From: Parvularcula sp. IMCC14364
GTDB lineage: Bacteria > Pseudomonadota > Alphaproteobacteria > Caulobacterales > Parvularculaceae
DNA: 64,000 bases
Direction: 5' to 3'
Assembly (NCBI RefSeq): GCF_030758415.1
Contig: NZ_CP132334.1
Location: forward strand, 1,736,001 to 1,800,000
Shown: in pieces, positions 1 to 8,679 of the stretch
Layout of the letters: every line of letters starts with the position of its first letter
Position numbering within the stretch: the first letter of the stretch is position 1
The notes under the pieces: generated by a model
Told to the model about the DNA's origin: nothing
Seen by the model: only the letters and a program-made list of their open reading frames with translations
Databases searched by the model: none
Program-made: the position numbers and the translations under genes

Positions 1-1197
1 AGAGACACGCTGCTTAGGAATAAACCAATATTCTTTCGCCTGCTGGTCAGCATCCTGAACCGCCTTTCCTTTGGCACGCTTGTTCTGGTTTTGCCGGATG
101 GTCAGAAACTTAAATTTTCATCCCCTAATGAAATAGATCAGTATGCGATTATAAAAGTCCGGGACTATGCGGTTGCCCGGCGGGTTTTGCTCGGTGGCAT
201 TATCGGTTTTTACAAAAGCTACCAGGCCGAAGAATGGGATACACCTGAACTTGCTCAGACGCTCTATATTCTGGCAAGAAATGCAGACGACATTCAGAAC
301 ACTTTGTTGGCACATCCCGCTGTGAGGTGGCTGAATACGGTCGCTCATGCGATGAACAAAAATACCAAATCCGGCTCCAGGAAGAATATTATGGCGCATT
401 ATGATCTTGGTAATGAATTTTATGAAAAGTGGCTCGACTCAAGCATGACGTATTCTTCTGCCTTCTTTGATGGCAGAGATCAGTCACTGAAAGACGCCCA
501 GCATAGCAAATATGCCTCCCTTGCAACCCGCATTAACTTGCAGGAGGCAGACAATGTACTTGAAATCGGCTCTGGCTGGGGCGGCTTTGCCGAATATGCT
601 GCCAAGGAAGTGGGCGCTAAAGTGACAGGTCTGACCATATCACCGGCACAATATGATTATGCCTGCGAAAGAATGTTCCGTCTTGGCCTGAACGAAAAAG
701 TGGAAATCCGCCTGCAAGATTACCGCGATGTGGAAGACACCTTTGACAAGGTTGCATCTATCGAAATGTTTGAGGCGGTGGGCCGCGAATACTGGCCTGC
801 CTATTTCAACAAGATCAATGACTGCCTTGTATCAGGTGGGCAGGCCGGGCTTCAGATCATCACAATAGCAGACCGGTTCTTTGATAATTATGTGCGCAGT
901 ACAGACTTTATTCAAAGATATGTGTTTCCGGGTGGCATGTTGCCAAGCCCCTCGGTGTTCAAGAGGCACGTAGAAGATGCAGGCCTCACACTCGCGAGCA
1001 GTCTCTCCTTTGGTCAGGATTATGCACGCACACTTTCCAGTTGGCACAAGAGTTTTCTGGACTCCTGGCAGGACCTGCAACCAATGGGTTTTGACCAGCA
1101 ATTCAAGAAACTCTGGGAATTCTATCTGGCCTATTGCGAGGCAGGTTTTCGGGCAGAAACCACGGATGTCAAACAGGTAACCCTTGTGAAGGCTTGA
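1..1197 (+). CDS. cfa: Cyclopropane-fatty-acyl-phospholipid synthase (5' end outside window)
   Basis: SAM-dependent methyltransferase that adds a methylene bridge to unsaturated acyl chains of membrane phospholipids. The frame is open to base 1, so the start lies upstream; 398 residues are visible against roughly 380-420 for the family, so little is missing. The SAM-binding loop VLEIGSGWGGF starts at visible residue 186, preceded by the family signature AHYDLGNEFYEKWLD. It ends 2 bp before the tail of the convergent photolyase gene. In several proteobacteria cfa and photolyase genes sit together in the RpoE-ChrR singlet-oxygen regulon, so the neighbourhood may be such a cluster (inference; neither rpoE nor chrR is in view). 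Confidence 0.93.
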   Translation, partial: RDTLLRNKPIFFRLLVSILNRLSFGTLVLVLPDGQKLKFSSPNEIDQYAIIKVRDYAVARRVLLGGIIGFYKSYQAEEWDTPELAQTLYILARNADDIQNTLLAHPAVRWLNTVAHAMNKNTKSGSRKNIMAHYDLGNEFYEKWLDSSMTYSSAFFDGRDQSLKDAQHSKYASLATRINLQEADNVLEIGSGWGGFAEYAAKEVGAKVTGLTISPAQYDYACERMFRLGLNEKVEIRLQDYRDVEDTFDKVASIEMFEAVGREYWPAYFNKINDCLVSGGQAGLQIITIADRFFDNYVRSTDFIQRYVFPGGMLPSPSVFKRHVEDAGLTLASSLSFGQDYARTLSSWHKSFLDSWQDLQPMGFDQQFKKLWEFYLAYCEAGFRAETTDVKQVTLVKA

Positions 1198-1199
1198 GA

Positions 1200-1434
1200 T
1201 CAGGACAGATTTTTCAGAAACTTTTCTGCAGAGGCCTTGATCGCTTTCAGTTCCGCGACTGATTTCCTGTCCAGATTTTTGTACACCAGACCCATCCGGC
1301 CATTACCTTCCAGCTTGTCCCGGTGCTGATCTATGAAATGCCAGTAAAGGTAATTGAACGGGCACGCATCATCGCCTGTTTTCTCTTTCACCTTATAGGA
1401 ACAGTTTTTGCAGTAATCGGACATGCGGTTTATG
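1200..1434 (-). pseudogene. FeS-type photolyase/cryptochrome, 3' fragment
   Basis: C-terminal piece of a (6-4) photolyase-like FeS-BCP protein (DPRP family). It reads YINRMSDYCKNC followed by ACPFNYLYW, the iron-sulfur-binding end of the family. Joined to the 5' fragment across the IS it gives a 506-residue protein in frame, with cysteines at 437, 440 and 453 in the joined numbering. These are three of the four expected 4Fe-4S ligands. An internal ATG at 1424 could start a 74-residue product, but no function is expected for it alone. Confidence 0.88.
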
Positions 1435-1437
1435 TAA

Positions 1438-2367
1438 GAGTCTGAATCAAAAGTCTTTCATATGAAACATGCTCTTGCCAGTCGTCTTGTTGCGATACGG
1501 ATGTGAGCCATGAATAGCCATGCGATAGCTGAGGTCCAGCATCGTTCCCAATCCTTGGCGAGACGGCGTGATCGCCCTAACCATGCGAATGTGCGTTCTA
1601 CGACCCATCGCCGGGGCAGGACTTTAAAGCCTTTCATTTTATCGGATCGCTTGATGATTTCCATCCGGAATGGACCGACTTTTTTAAGTTTGCGCTTTAG
1701 CTTATCTCCCGCATAGCCACCATCGGCAAAGATATGGCGAAGCCATGGAAATTTGTCTCGCGCTTCCATCAACACCGCTGGTGCGCCGTCGCGATCCTGT
1801 ACATCCGCGGCATGCACAAGTGCTGTCACCAGAAAGCCTTCCGTATCCGTCAGAATATGCCGCTTGCGGCCTTTTATATTTTTGCCCGCGTCAAAGCCAG
1901 TAATACCGCCACTTTCTGTGGTTTTAACCGACTGGCTATCGATCACACCTGCGCTGGGGTGTGGGCTTCTGCCGTGTGCTTCGCGGCATTCAAACAGCAG
2001 GCGGTGATTGATCTTTTCCAGCAATCTGTCATCACGCCACCAATAAAAATATTTCTGAACCGTCGAAAAAGGCGGGAAATCCCTTGGTAACATGCGCCAT
2101 TGGCAGCCAGTAGACGCGATATACAACAAGGCGTTCATGATCTCCCGCATCGGCCACTTGCGAGGACGCCCCATCCGATTTGGAAGAGGTATTTCAGGTT
2201 CAATCAAAGCCCATTCGTCGTCCGTCAGATCACTTGCATAGCGCAGGAAACTGCGGTCATAATATGTGCGGGTGGTTTCATTCCAACTCATCTGATCCTC
2301 CGTGTCTTAAGCAAACAAAGAGAATCATAAGTCGTTGAAATCACCCAGATACTTTTGGATCAGGCTC
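1438..2367 (-). mobile_element. IS5-family insertion sequence (930 bp, complete)
   Basis: Imperfect terminal inverted repeats of 17 bp, 14 of 17 matching: GAGTCTGAATCAAAAGT at 1438-1454 and ACTTTTGGATCAGGCTC at 2351-2367. A 3-bp duplication TAA flanks the element at 1435-1437 and 2368-2370, as expected for IS5 groups that target TNA. One transposase gene fills it. Deleting the element and one TAA rejoins the photolyase frame exactly. Confidence 0.92.
1458..2291 (-). CDS. IS5-family transposase
   Basis: DDE transposase of 277 residues in a single frame. The acidic triad is visible as VIDSQSVKTT (first Asp), IFADGGYAGDK (second Asp) and VERTFAWLGRSRRLAKDWE (Glu), the typical IS5 Y(2)R(3)E(6)K-like C-terminal block. 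The N-terminal part (LTDDEWALIEPEIP) is the usual DUF4096-like helix region. Start ATG at 2291 follows a GGAGGATC ribosome site. There is no internal stop or frameshift, so the element may still be active. Confidence 0.94.
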   Translation of the reverse strand: MSWNETTRTYYDRSFLRYASDLTDDEWALIEPEIPLPNRMGRPRKWPMREIMNALLYIASTGCQWRMLPRDFPPFSTVQKYFYWWRDDRLLEKINHRLLFECREAHGRSPHPSAGVIDSQSVKTTESGGITGFDAGKNIKGRKRHILTDTEGFLVTALVHAADVQDRDGAPAVLMEARDKFPWLRHIFADGGYAGDKLKRKLKKVGPFRMEIIKRSDKMKGFKVLPRRWVVERTFAWLGRSRRLAKDWERCWTSAIAWLFMAHIRIATRRLARACFI

Positions 2368-3653
2368 TAAGACCCGGATGCTGCGTATGGCTTTGATGCC
2401 ATCAGGCCGCCATCGGCGTAAATGGCCATGCCATGCGTATTCGGCAGTTCTACCCATTCATAGGCATCAGCATATACAATCAGATACCATTCATTGATTT
2501 CCTTCGGGGCAATGCCTGCGAGAAGGGCAAAGTTCCCTGTCACCATTAACCGCTGAATATGATGTGCGTAGGCATTGTCGTGCGTGTTTCTGACAGCCTC
2601 TCTGATACAGAGCATGTCTGTCTCCCCGCTCCAGTAGAAAGCAGGCAGTTTTCGCTCAGCCTTAAAGTAATTAGACTTTGCGTAATCCGGCATCTCCAGC
2701 CAGTACAGGCCGCGCACATATTCGCGCCAGCCTATGATCTGTCTGATAAAACCCTCTACGGCATTGAGCGGCGCCCGCTCATCACGCCACGCCTCTTCTG
2801 CGGCCTGGCAAACCTCCATTGCCGTCAGCAGACCTGCATTGAGGTATGCGGACAGTCTGGAATGGTGCAGAAAATCTTCTCCACTGGCCATTGCGTCCTG
2901 ATAATCGCCAAAATTGGGCAGAGCCTCTTCAATAAACCAGTCAAGTTCCTGCAAGGCCCCATCCCTTGTTACCGCATAAAGGCAGCTGCTCGCATTGCCG
3001 AAATGGTCTCCAAAATCGGCTTCGATGACACTTCTCACCTCTTCGACGATACTGGTTTCGCTGATTTTAGGCCGCACCGGCAAGGAATAGTTTTTCGGCA
3101 ATTTCTTGCGATTATCAGCATCAAAGTTCCATTTTCCACTGACAGGCTCACCATCCGCCATGAGCAGTCCGGTTTTGCGTCGCATCTCACGATAAAAGAA
3201 CTCCATGCGAAGATTCTTGCGGCCATCTGCCCATTTTGCAAACTCCTGCAGTGTACAGACGAAGCGCTTGTCTTCCCGAATTTCAACATCTACCTGAAAC
3301 CGGTCGGCCCAGCTGTTCATTTCCTCCGACAACCGCCACTCGCCACACTCTGTAACAATGACTTTTTCAAACTTTTCCTGCTGCAAGGCTTTATCGATTT
3401 CCCCGCCAAGGGACCCACTATTATCCGGATCATCATAACGGATGTATTTTACTTCAATGGCGTCTGCTGTCAGGTCTTGTGCGAAATGACGCATGGCGGA
3501 AAACAGGAAAAGAATTTTCTGCTTGTGGTGCTTTACATAAGTAGCTTCCGATTTGACCTCGGCGATCAGCACAACATCGCCCTTTTTATAATCCGCGAGA
3601 GATGAAATCGACGTGGTGAGCTGGTCACCGAGGATCAGGCGCAATGCGGGCAT
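2368..3653 (-). pseudogene. FeS-type photolyase/cryptochrome, 5' fragment interrupted by IS5
   Basis: N-terminal about 85 percent of a bacterial FeS photolyase/cryptochrome (PhrB-like), a flavin enzyme for light-driven DNA repair or light sensing. It begins MPALRLILGDQLT, the family's usual N-terminus, at 3653; a longer open frame to 3728 exists but lacks the family pattern. It runs to ASKPYAASGS and then hits TAG formed by the IS junction. Cys349 is one of the four 4Fe-4S ligands; the other three are beyond the IS. Restored length is 506 residues, close to Agrobacterium PhrB (about 507) with ligand spacing 349/437/440/453. It is divergent from cysK. Confidence 0.93.
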
Positions 3654-3766
3654 ATTATTTCTCGCTTGTGGTTTAGATAATATCGCAGGTTCTGAGCCTG
3701 AAATAGGCACACGCCGCCTTGATGACAAATGACGGGCTGAGTACCGTCATATCTCAGGAGATAAAT

Positions 3767-4762
3767 ATGAAGACTTTCCCCGCCGTCACGGATCTTGTTG
3801 GCAATACCCCGCTTATCAGACTGAAACGGGCGTCCGAAGAAACGGGCTGCACGATCCTCGGCAAAGCGGAGTTTCTGAACCCGGGACAATCAGTCAAGGA
3901 CAGAGCAGCACTTGGTATCATTCGTGATGCTGAGCAGAAGGGTACACTGAAGCCCGGCGGTATGATTGTGGAAGGCACCGCCGGAAACACCGGCATCGGC
4001 CTGTGTGTCGTTGGCAAGGCGTTGGGCTACGAAATCAAGATCGTGATGCCCCGCACACAAAGCGAAGAAAAAAAACAGGCCGTCCGCCAGCAAGGCGGCA
4101 CCCTTATAGAAGTTGACGCCGTTCCGTACGCCAATCCTGACAATTACGTACACTATTCCGGGCGACTTGCCGAAGAGATGAACAGAGCCAATCCCCAAGG
4201 CGCAATCTGGGCTAACCAGTTCGATAATACCGCGAACCGGGATGCACATTATCTTACAACAGGCCCGGAAATCTGGCGTGACCTTGAGGGCAAGATTGAC
4301 GGGTTCATCTGCGCAGTAGGATCAGGCGGAACACTTGGCGGCGTGAGTATGGCGCTGAAAGAGCGCAAGCCCGAGACCGTCATCGGTATTGCCGATCCCT
4401 ATGGTGCCAAGCTGTTTAGCTGGTACAAGGATGGTATTCTTGAAACAGAAGGCGCATCCATCACTGAAGGCATCGGCCAGGGGCGCGTCACGGCGAACCT
4501 GGAAGATGTCGAAGTGAACGAAGCCTTCCGTGTAAGCGATGCAGAGGCGCTGCAAACTCTGTATAAGCTGGTAGAGGAAGAAGGCATGTTTCTTGGTGGC
4601 TCAGCAGGCATCAATATCGCTGGTGCTGTGAAGCTCGCCAGGCAAATGGGCCCCGGGCATACGATCGTTACAATCCTCTGCGACTATGGTAACAGATACG
4701 GGACAACATTCTTCAATCCGGAAGTTCTGCAGCAAAAGGGCTTGCCACTTCCGCCCTGGTAG
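3767..4762 (+). CDS. cysK: Cysteine synthase (O-acetylserine sulfhydrylase), PLP enzyme
   Basis: Makes L-cysteine from O-acetylserine and sulfide in the cytoplasm; 331 residues. PLP lysine K44 lies in NPGQSVKDRAA. The substrate loop reads EGTAGNTG (TAGNTG where E. coli CysK has TSGNTG), and the phosphate-binding loop is GSGGTLGG. The C-terminus CDYGNRYGTTFFNPEVL is common in an alphaproteobacterial subfamily. Start ATG 3767 follows a CAGGAG ribosome site; a longer frame to 3719 lacks support. It leads a three-gene plus-strand set with a GNAT acetyltransferase 15 bp downstream and metC, suggesting coordinated sulfur amino acid metabolism. Confidence 0.92.
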   Translation: MKTFPAVTDLVGNTPLIRLKRASEETGCTILGKAEFLNPGQSVKDRAALGIIRDAEQKGTLKPGGMIVEGTAGNTGIGLCVVGKALGYEIKIVMPRTQSEEKKQAVRQQGGTLIEVDAVPYANPDNYVHYSGRLAEEMNRANPQGAIWANQFDNTANRDAHYLTTGPEIWRDLEGKIDGFICAVGSGGTLGGVSMALKERKPETVIGIADPYGAKLFSWYKDGILETEGASITEGIGQGRVTANLEDVEVNEAFRVSDAEALQTLYKLVEEEGMFLGGSAGINIAGAVKLARQMGPGHTIVTILCDYGNRYGTTFFNPEVLQQKGLPLPPW

Positions 4763-4777
4763 AGCTGAGAAAATAAT

Positions 4778-5308
4778 ATGCAGAAGACATTTGATGTAAC
4801 CATCACTTATCTTGAGCAGAATACCCGCCCTCAGTTTCCCCTTCCCTTTCGGCCAGCCGGCAAGACAGCACTGATAAGATCAGAAACACCGCCCCTGCAT
4901 TATTATCGATACCTGTATGATCAGGTGGGCGGCCCCTTTCATTGGGTCAGTCGACGCTACATGCCAGATGAAGACCTTGCAGAAATTATTCACAACCCGG
5001 ATGTTTATATTTACGTGCTTTACTACAACGGCTCCCCTTGCGGTATGGCAGAAGTGGATACCCGGAAAGACTGCCATCCGCCGGGCACAGTCGAAATAAA
5101 GTTCTTCGGCCTGATGCCAGACTTTATTGGCAAGAGACTGGGGCGCTGGTTCCTGCACAACGTCGTAGACCTTGCCTGGTCGCTCGATCCGGAAAGAGTC
5201 GTTCTCGAGACCTGCACTGCAGACCACCCTGCCGCGCTGCCGTTATATCAGAAACTTGGTTTCTCGGTATATGATCAGGGCAAAGGTGTGATCGAGTGGC
5301 GGGGTTGA
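4778..5308 (+). CDS. GNAT-family N-acetyltransferase
   Basis: Acetyl-CoA-dependent N-acetyltransferase of 176 residues, substrate unknown. The GNAT core is seen in VEIKFFGLMPDFIGKRLGRWFLHNVV (beta4 and the pyrophosphate loop, IGKRLGR), followed by a C-terminal YQKLGFSVYDQGKG segment that matches the usual GNAT LYxxxGF ending. It sits between cysK and metC, with metC starting 1 bp after its stop codon, so the three are almost certainly one operon. An amino-acid substrate is a plausible guess from context only. Confidence 0.85.
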   Translation: MQKTFDVTITYLEQNTRPQFPLPFRPAGKTALIRSETPPLHYYRYLYDQVGGPFHWVSRRYMPDEDLAEIIHNPDVYIYVLYYNGSPCGMAEVDTRKDCHPPGTVEIKFFGLMPDFIGKRLGRWFLHNVVDLAWSLDPERVVLETCTADHPAALPLYQKLGFSVYDQGKGVIEWRG

Positions 5309-5309
5309 G

Positions 5310-6485
5310 ATGTCGAAAGACAAATCAGGCAGACATATCAAGACCGGGCTCGTCGCGTCGGGCCGTCCGCATGACGGCACGTCATATCCCGTCAGCCAGC
5401 CTGTAGAGCGCGCTTCAACGATCCTGTATCCAACATATGATTCTTTCATGAAGAAGAATAAGGACTATGTATATGGCAGGTTCGGCACAAGGTCACACAG
5501 GGCCTTGACGGAATCCTTGTGTGAGCTGGAGAAAGGTGACTATACGCACCTGACCCCGTCAGGCCTGTCTGCCATCACAACCTGCCTTCTCGCGCTGGCG
5601 AAAACAGGCGACCATATTCTGATAACTGACAGTTGTTATGATCCTGTACGAAGCATCGGTGATCGTTTCCTCAATCGCTATGGCATTGAAGTCGAGTATT
5701 ACGACCCTCGAGCAGGCGGTGATATAGCCGCCCTGTTAAAGCCTGAAACCAAAGCGATATTATGTGAAAGCCCTGGCTCCCTGACCTTCGAAGTCCAGGA
5801 TATACCCGCGATCACCGCAGCAGCCAGAAGCCGGAATGTACCTGTTGTGGTGGATAACACCTGGAGTGCCGGGTATTTCTTCAATCCGCTTGAAGCTGGC
5901 GCAACGGTCAGCATACAGTCAATCACAAAGTATATTGCCGGTCATGCCGATTGCCTGATGGGCAGCATGACCACAAACGACAAAGCGATTTCGACACGGC
6001 TTGAGCGTACAACCCGCCAACTGGGCCTGAATGTCTCGGCCGATGATGCCTTTCTGGCCCATAGAGGGGTAAGGTCCCTGTCATCACGCCTGAAGGTTCA
6101 CGAAGCGAATGCGCTGGAACTGGCCAACTGGCTGGCCCTGCAACCCGATGTAACGCAAATTCTTCATCCTGCCCGCCCCGATCATCCGGATCATGCTCTT
6201 TGGAAAAGAGATTTTTCAGGCGCTTCGGGACTGTTTGGTTTTGTCCTTGCCCCCTGTCCCGAAAAGCAGCTCGCGCGGTTTTTCGATTCGCTCAGCTATT
6301 TTGGTATGGGATATTCATGGGGTGGTTTTGAAAGCCTCATCATTCCCTGCCCCGTGGCCGAATATCGTAGCGCCACTCCCTGGGATTACGAGGGCACCCT
6401 GATTCGGGTTCATGCAGGTCTTGAGGATATCACTGATCTGGTCAATGATCTTGAAACGGGCTTTCAGGCAATGCGGAATGAATAA
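5310..6485 (+). CDS. metC: Cystathionine beta-lyase-type PLP enzyme
   Basis: Cys/Met-metabolism PLP family (fold type I), 391 residues. The beta-lyase cleaves cystathionine to homocysteine, pyruvate and ammonia. The PLP lysine is K207 in SITKYIAGHADCLMGS; upstream are YGRFGTRSHRALTE and VVDNTWSAGYFFNPLEAG, the cofactor-site strands. NTWSAGYF fits MetC better than MetB or MetZ, but family members are hard to separate by eye. The start ATG follows the GNAT stop by 1 bp, implying translational coupling. Confidence 0.88.
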   Translation: MSKDKSGRHIKTGLVASGRPHDGTSYPVSQPVERASTILYPTYDSFMKKNKDYVYGRFGTRSHRALTESLCELEKGDYTHLTPSGLSAITTCLLALAKTGDHILITDSCYDPVRSIGDRFLNRYGIEVEYYDPRAGGDIAALLKPETKAILCESPGSLTFEVQDIPAITAAARSRNVPVVVDNTWSAGYFFNPLEAGATVSIQSITKYIAGHADCLMGSMTTNDKAISTRLERTTRQLGLNVSADDAFLAHRGVRSLSSRLKVHEANALELANWLALQPDVTQILHPARPDHPDHALWKRDFSGASGLFGFVLAPCPEKQLARFFDSLSYFGMGYSWGGFESLIIPCPVAEYRSATPWDYEGTLIRVHAGLEDITDLVNDLETGFQAMRNE

Positions 6486-6497
6486 GGATCAAAGGTC

Positions 6498-6803
6498 ATG
6501 CTCAAAAAAATAGTGCCATTGATGTGCCTGTTGCTGTTTGCCGGATGTGAAACCACCACGGTCGATTACCTCACCGTGGCCTCATATCCTGAAGAAGTAC
6601 TGCTGAAATTTGGCGATGGCACAACCTGCACAACCCCCTGCCCGCTTTATGTTCAGGAAAACCTGACCATGACAGTCGCCAAGGCTGGTTACATCGCGCA
6701 GGAATGGACCCTGCTTGAAGGCCAAACCGGCTTTTTACAGATCGAACTAGAACTTGCAGCCCCGACCAGCGAAGTGGAAGAAACAGCGCTGCCTGATATT
6801 TAG
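6498..6803 (+). CDS. Small PEGA-like lipoprotein
   Basis: 101 residues with a lipoprotein signal (MLKKIVPLMCLLLFAGC, Cys at 17) and a surface-layer-like PEGA segment: EEVLLKFGDGTTCTTPCPLYV...VAKAGY. PEGA domains are small beta folds in cell-envelope proteins, and function is otherwise unknown. It starts 12 bp after metC and may be read through from it, although nothing links it to sulfur metabolism. The acidic C-terminal tail (PTSEVEETALPDI) is probably disordered. Confidence 0.75.
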   Translation: MLKKIVPLMCLLLFAGCETTTVDYLTVASYPEEVLLKFGDGTTCTTPCPLYVQENLTMTVAKAGYIAQEWTLLEGQTGFLQIELELAAPTSEVEETALPDI

Positions 6804-6862
6804 AAACTTGTGCTTTTTTGCTTGCGAAAAAAAAACTGATCATCATATAAGGCGATCTTGAT

Positions 6863-6939
<77 letters not shown>

Positions 6940-6966
6940 TCACTGAAGAGAACGAAGAGGCCACGG

Positions 6967-7275
6967 ATGTTCGCAAGAATCTACTGTCCAGCCAAAACGG
7001 CAATGCAGTCAGGCAAAACCAAAACAAGCCATTGGATTCTTGAATTTGACCAGGCCGCAGCCAAAAGAATTGACCCGCTAATGGGTTGGACGAGTACCAG
7101 CGATACCGTGTCAAATCAGGTACGTCTGAAATTTGACACGCGCGAAGCAGCGATCTCCTATGCGAAGGAAAAAAATATTCCTTACAGACTGGATGAAAAA
7201 GCGACCGCCGAACCTGTAGTCAAATCATACTCGGATAATTTTGCTGTAAACAGACGAAAACCATGGACGCATTGA
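6967..7275 (+). CDS. ETC complex I subunit, NDUFS4-like
   Basis: 102-residue accessory subunit of proton-pumping NADH:quinone oxidoreductase (PF04800 family; mitochondrial NDUFS4/AQDQ relative), found in alphaproteobacteria and mitochondria. Family marks are the N-terminal ARIYCPAKTAMQSGK, HWILEFD, DPLMGWTSTSDT and the C-terminal DNFAVNRRKPWTH. Start ATG 6967 follows GAGGCCACGG. It stands alone between two tRNA genes, away from any nuo operon, as is common for this gene. Confidence 0.92.
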   Translation: MFARIYCPAKTAMQSGKTKTSHWILEFDQAAAKRIDPLMGWTSTSDTVSNQVRLKFDTREAAISYAKEKNIPYRLDEKATAEPVVKSYSDNFAVNRRKPWTH

Positions 7276-7314
7276 GAGAGTCTGGTAACGCTATTGCACG
7301 GTTACAACTCTATA

Positions 7315-7391
<77 letters not shown>

Positions 7392-7401
7392 TTTGATCAG
7401 G

Positions 7402-7941
7402 TCAGTTACCTGTATCTTCCTTGATTTCCACCGCAAGAAGCCCTTTAGGCCCTTTTCCGTAAGAGACCTGAACGACCTGCCCAGGCACCAATGTGCTGAT
7501 ACTTGAGCGCCGCATAGTCTCCATGTGGACAAAAATATCCTCGGAATCTTGCCCCTGGGTGAGGAAACCATAGCCTTTGGCCCTGTTAAACCACTTGACC
7601 TCAGCCTGTTCAAAAGCTCCCGTTGCTTCTACTGGCGGCAGAACACTCACGGGTGGGGCTATGGTTGCTGCCGTGCTTTCATCAATCTTGAGAACGCGGG
7701 TCGCCTGAAGGCCCTTTGGGCGCCTGACGGCTTCACAAATAACAGTAGAGCCTTCCAGAGCAGATGAAAGGCCGGTTTCCTTGAGGCAGGAAGAGTGAAG
7801 AAGAATGTCGTCTTCAGCCTGCTCAGAAATTATGAAACCGTATCCCTTGACTGTATCAAACCATTTCACAATGCCTGTTACTTCAAAGGAAGCCTCTGGC
7901 ATGTCAGTTTCGTTTTCCTCAGTCCCCGGAAGTTGGTACAT
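7402..7941 (-). CDS. Cold-shock protein with two cold-shock domains
   Basis: 179 residues with two OB-fold nucleic-acid-binding domains. Domain 1 is at about 19-85 (GIVKWFDTVKGYGFI, DILLHSSCL) and domain 2 at about 112-175 (EVKWFNRAKGYGFLTQ, DIFVHMETMR). RNP1 and RNP2 motifs are recognisable in both. It probably acts as an RNA chaperone in the cytoplasm. Double-CSD proteins of this size are typical of alphaproteobacteria. The long start at 7941 has AGGG 7 bases upstream; MPEAS at 7902 is an alternative. Confidence 0.9.
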   Translation of the reverse strand: MYQLPGTEENETDMPEASFEVTGIVKWFDTVKGYGFIISEQAEDDILLHSSCLKETGLSSALEGSTVICEAVRRPKGLQATRVLKIDESTAATIAPPVSVLPPVEATGAFEQAEVKWFNRAKGYGFLTQGQDSEDIFVHMETMRRSSISTLVPGQVVQVSYGKGPKGLLAVEIKEDTGN

Positions 7942-8089
7942 TACTCGGCCCTGTTATGTGGTAATGAGTAGTGTAAGGGTGTTTAAATTTTCTGTCATCT
8001 AACTGACACGGAAATTTTCCCAATTTCGTGCATAAAGTCAAAGAATTTCGCCTCAAAGTTGTGTTTCCACAGCGAAATCCTTACTGGCC

Positions 8090-8536
8090 TTAGGCAGAAA
8101 CCTGAGATTGAACATCATTCACAAATTTTCTGACAAGTGAAATGAAAACCATGAAGTCTGATTCGACGTTCTGAAGCGTCACACCGCCTGATGAGTTTCT
8201 GTCCATTTGTATCGCCAGATCACCCTGACGATCGAGAAACGCGCGGCCAAATTTTACGTCATTATTGTAGCGGTTGAGAAAATCATAACTCAGCATGTCA
8301 GAGGAAATATCATCCAGATATGCGAGATAAGTGACATCACCATCCTTGCCATCAACGGCAATCATGACGGCAAGGCCGCGATACATGACAGCAACAGTGT
8401 TCTCACTGACATTCACGACGGTATAGCCCTTGGAATCCATAGCTGTCTTGATGTCATCTGGCGTAATGGCAAATGCATTAGACGACGTGAATACCAGACC
8501 GACACTCAGGAAAATGGCTAACAGCTTTTTCATCAC
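8090..8536 (-). CDS. Secreted YbjN-like protein
   Basis: 148 residues with a cleavable signal peptide (MMKKLLAIFLSVGLVFTSSNAFA) followed by a YbjN-type domain: ITPDDIKTAMDSKGYTVV, SYDFLNRYNNDVKFGRAFLDRQGDLAIQMD and a final SGGVT helix. YbjN-like domains share the type III secretion chaperone-like fold; in E. coli YbjN affects stress responses and motility, but the periplasmic versions have no defined role. GAGGG precedes the paired ATG codons at 8536/8533. It is monocistronic by spacing. Confidence 0.75.
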   Translation of the reverse strand: MMKKLLAIFLSVGLVFTSSNAFAITPDDIKTAMDSKGYTVVNVSENTVAVMYRGLAVMIAVDGKDGDVTYLAYLDDISSDMLSYDFLNRYNNDVKFGRAFLDRQGDLAIQMDRNSSGGVTLQNVESDFMVFISLVRKFVNDVQSQVSA

Positions 8537-8679
8537 ACCCTCACTTTGAAGTACCGGACCACAACAATCCCGCTTGCGTGGTTAATCAAACCTTAACTCG
8601 CTTGAAAATGCAATCAGGCTGATAGGTCAGAAGGATAAAAATCAGGCGCTGGAGCAAGCCGCAAGACGACCTGTTGCTA

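Noticed and set aside
2559-3605. 348-residue frame on the plus strand opposite the photolyase
   Set aside because: Antisense shadow: no ribosome site, low-complexity composition, and the opposite strand encodes a clear protein family.
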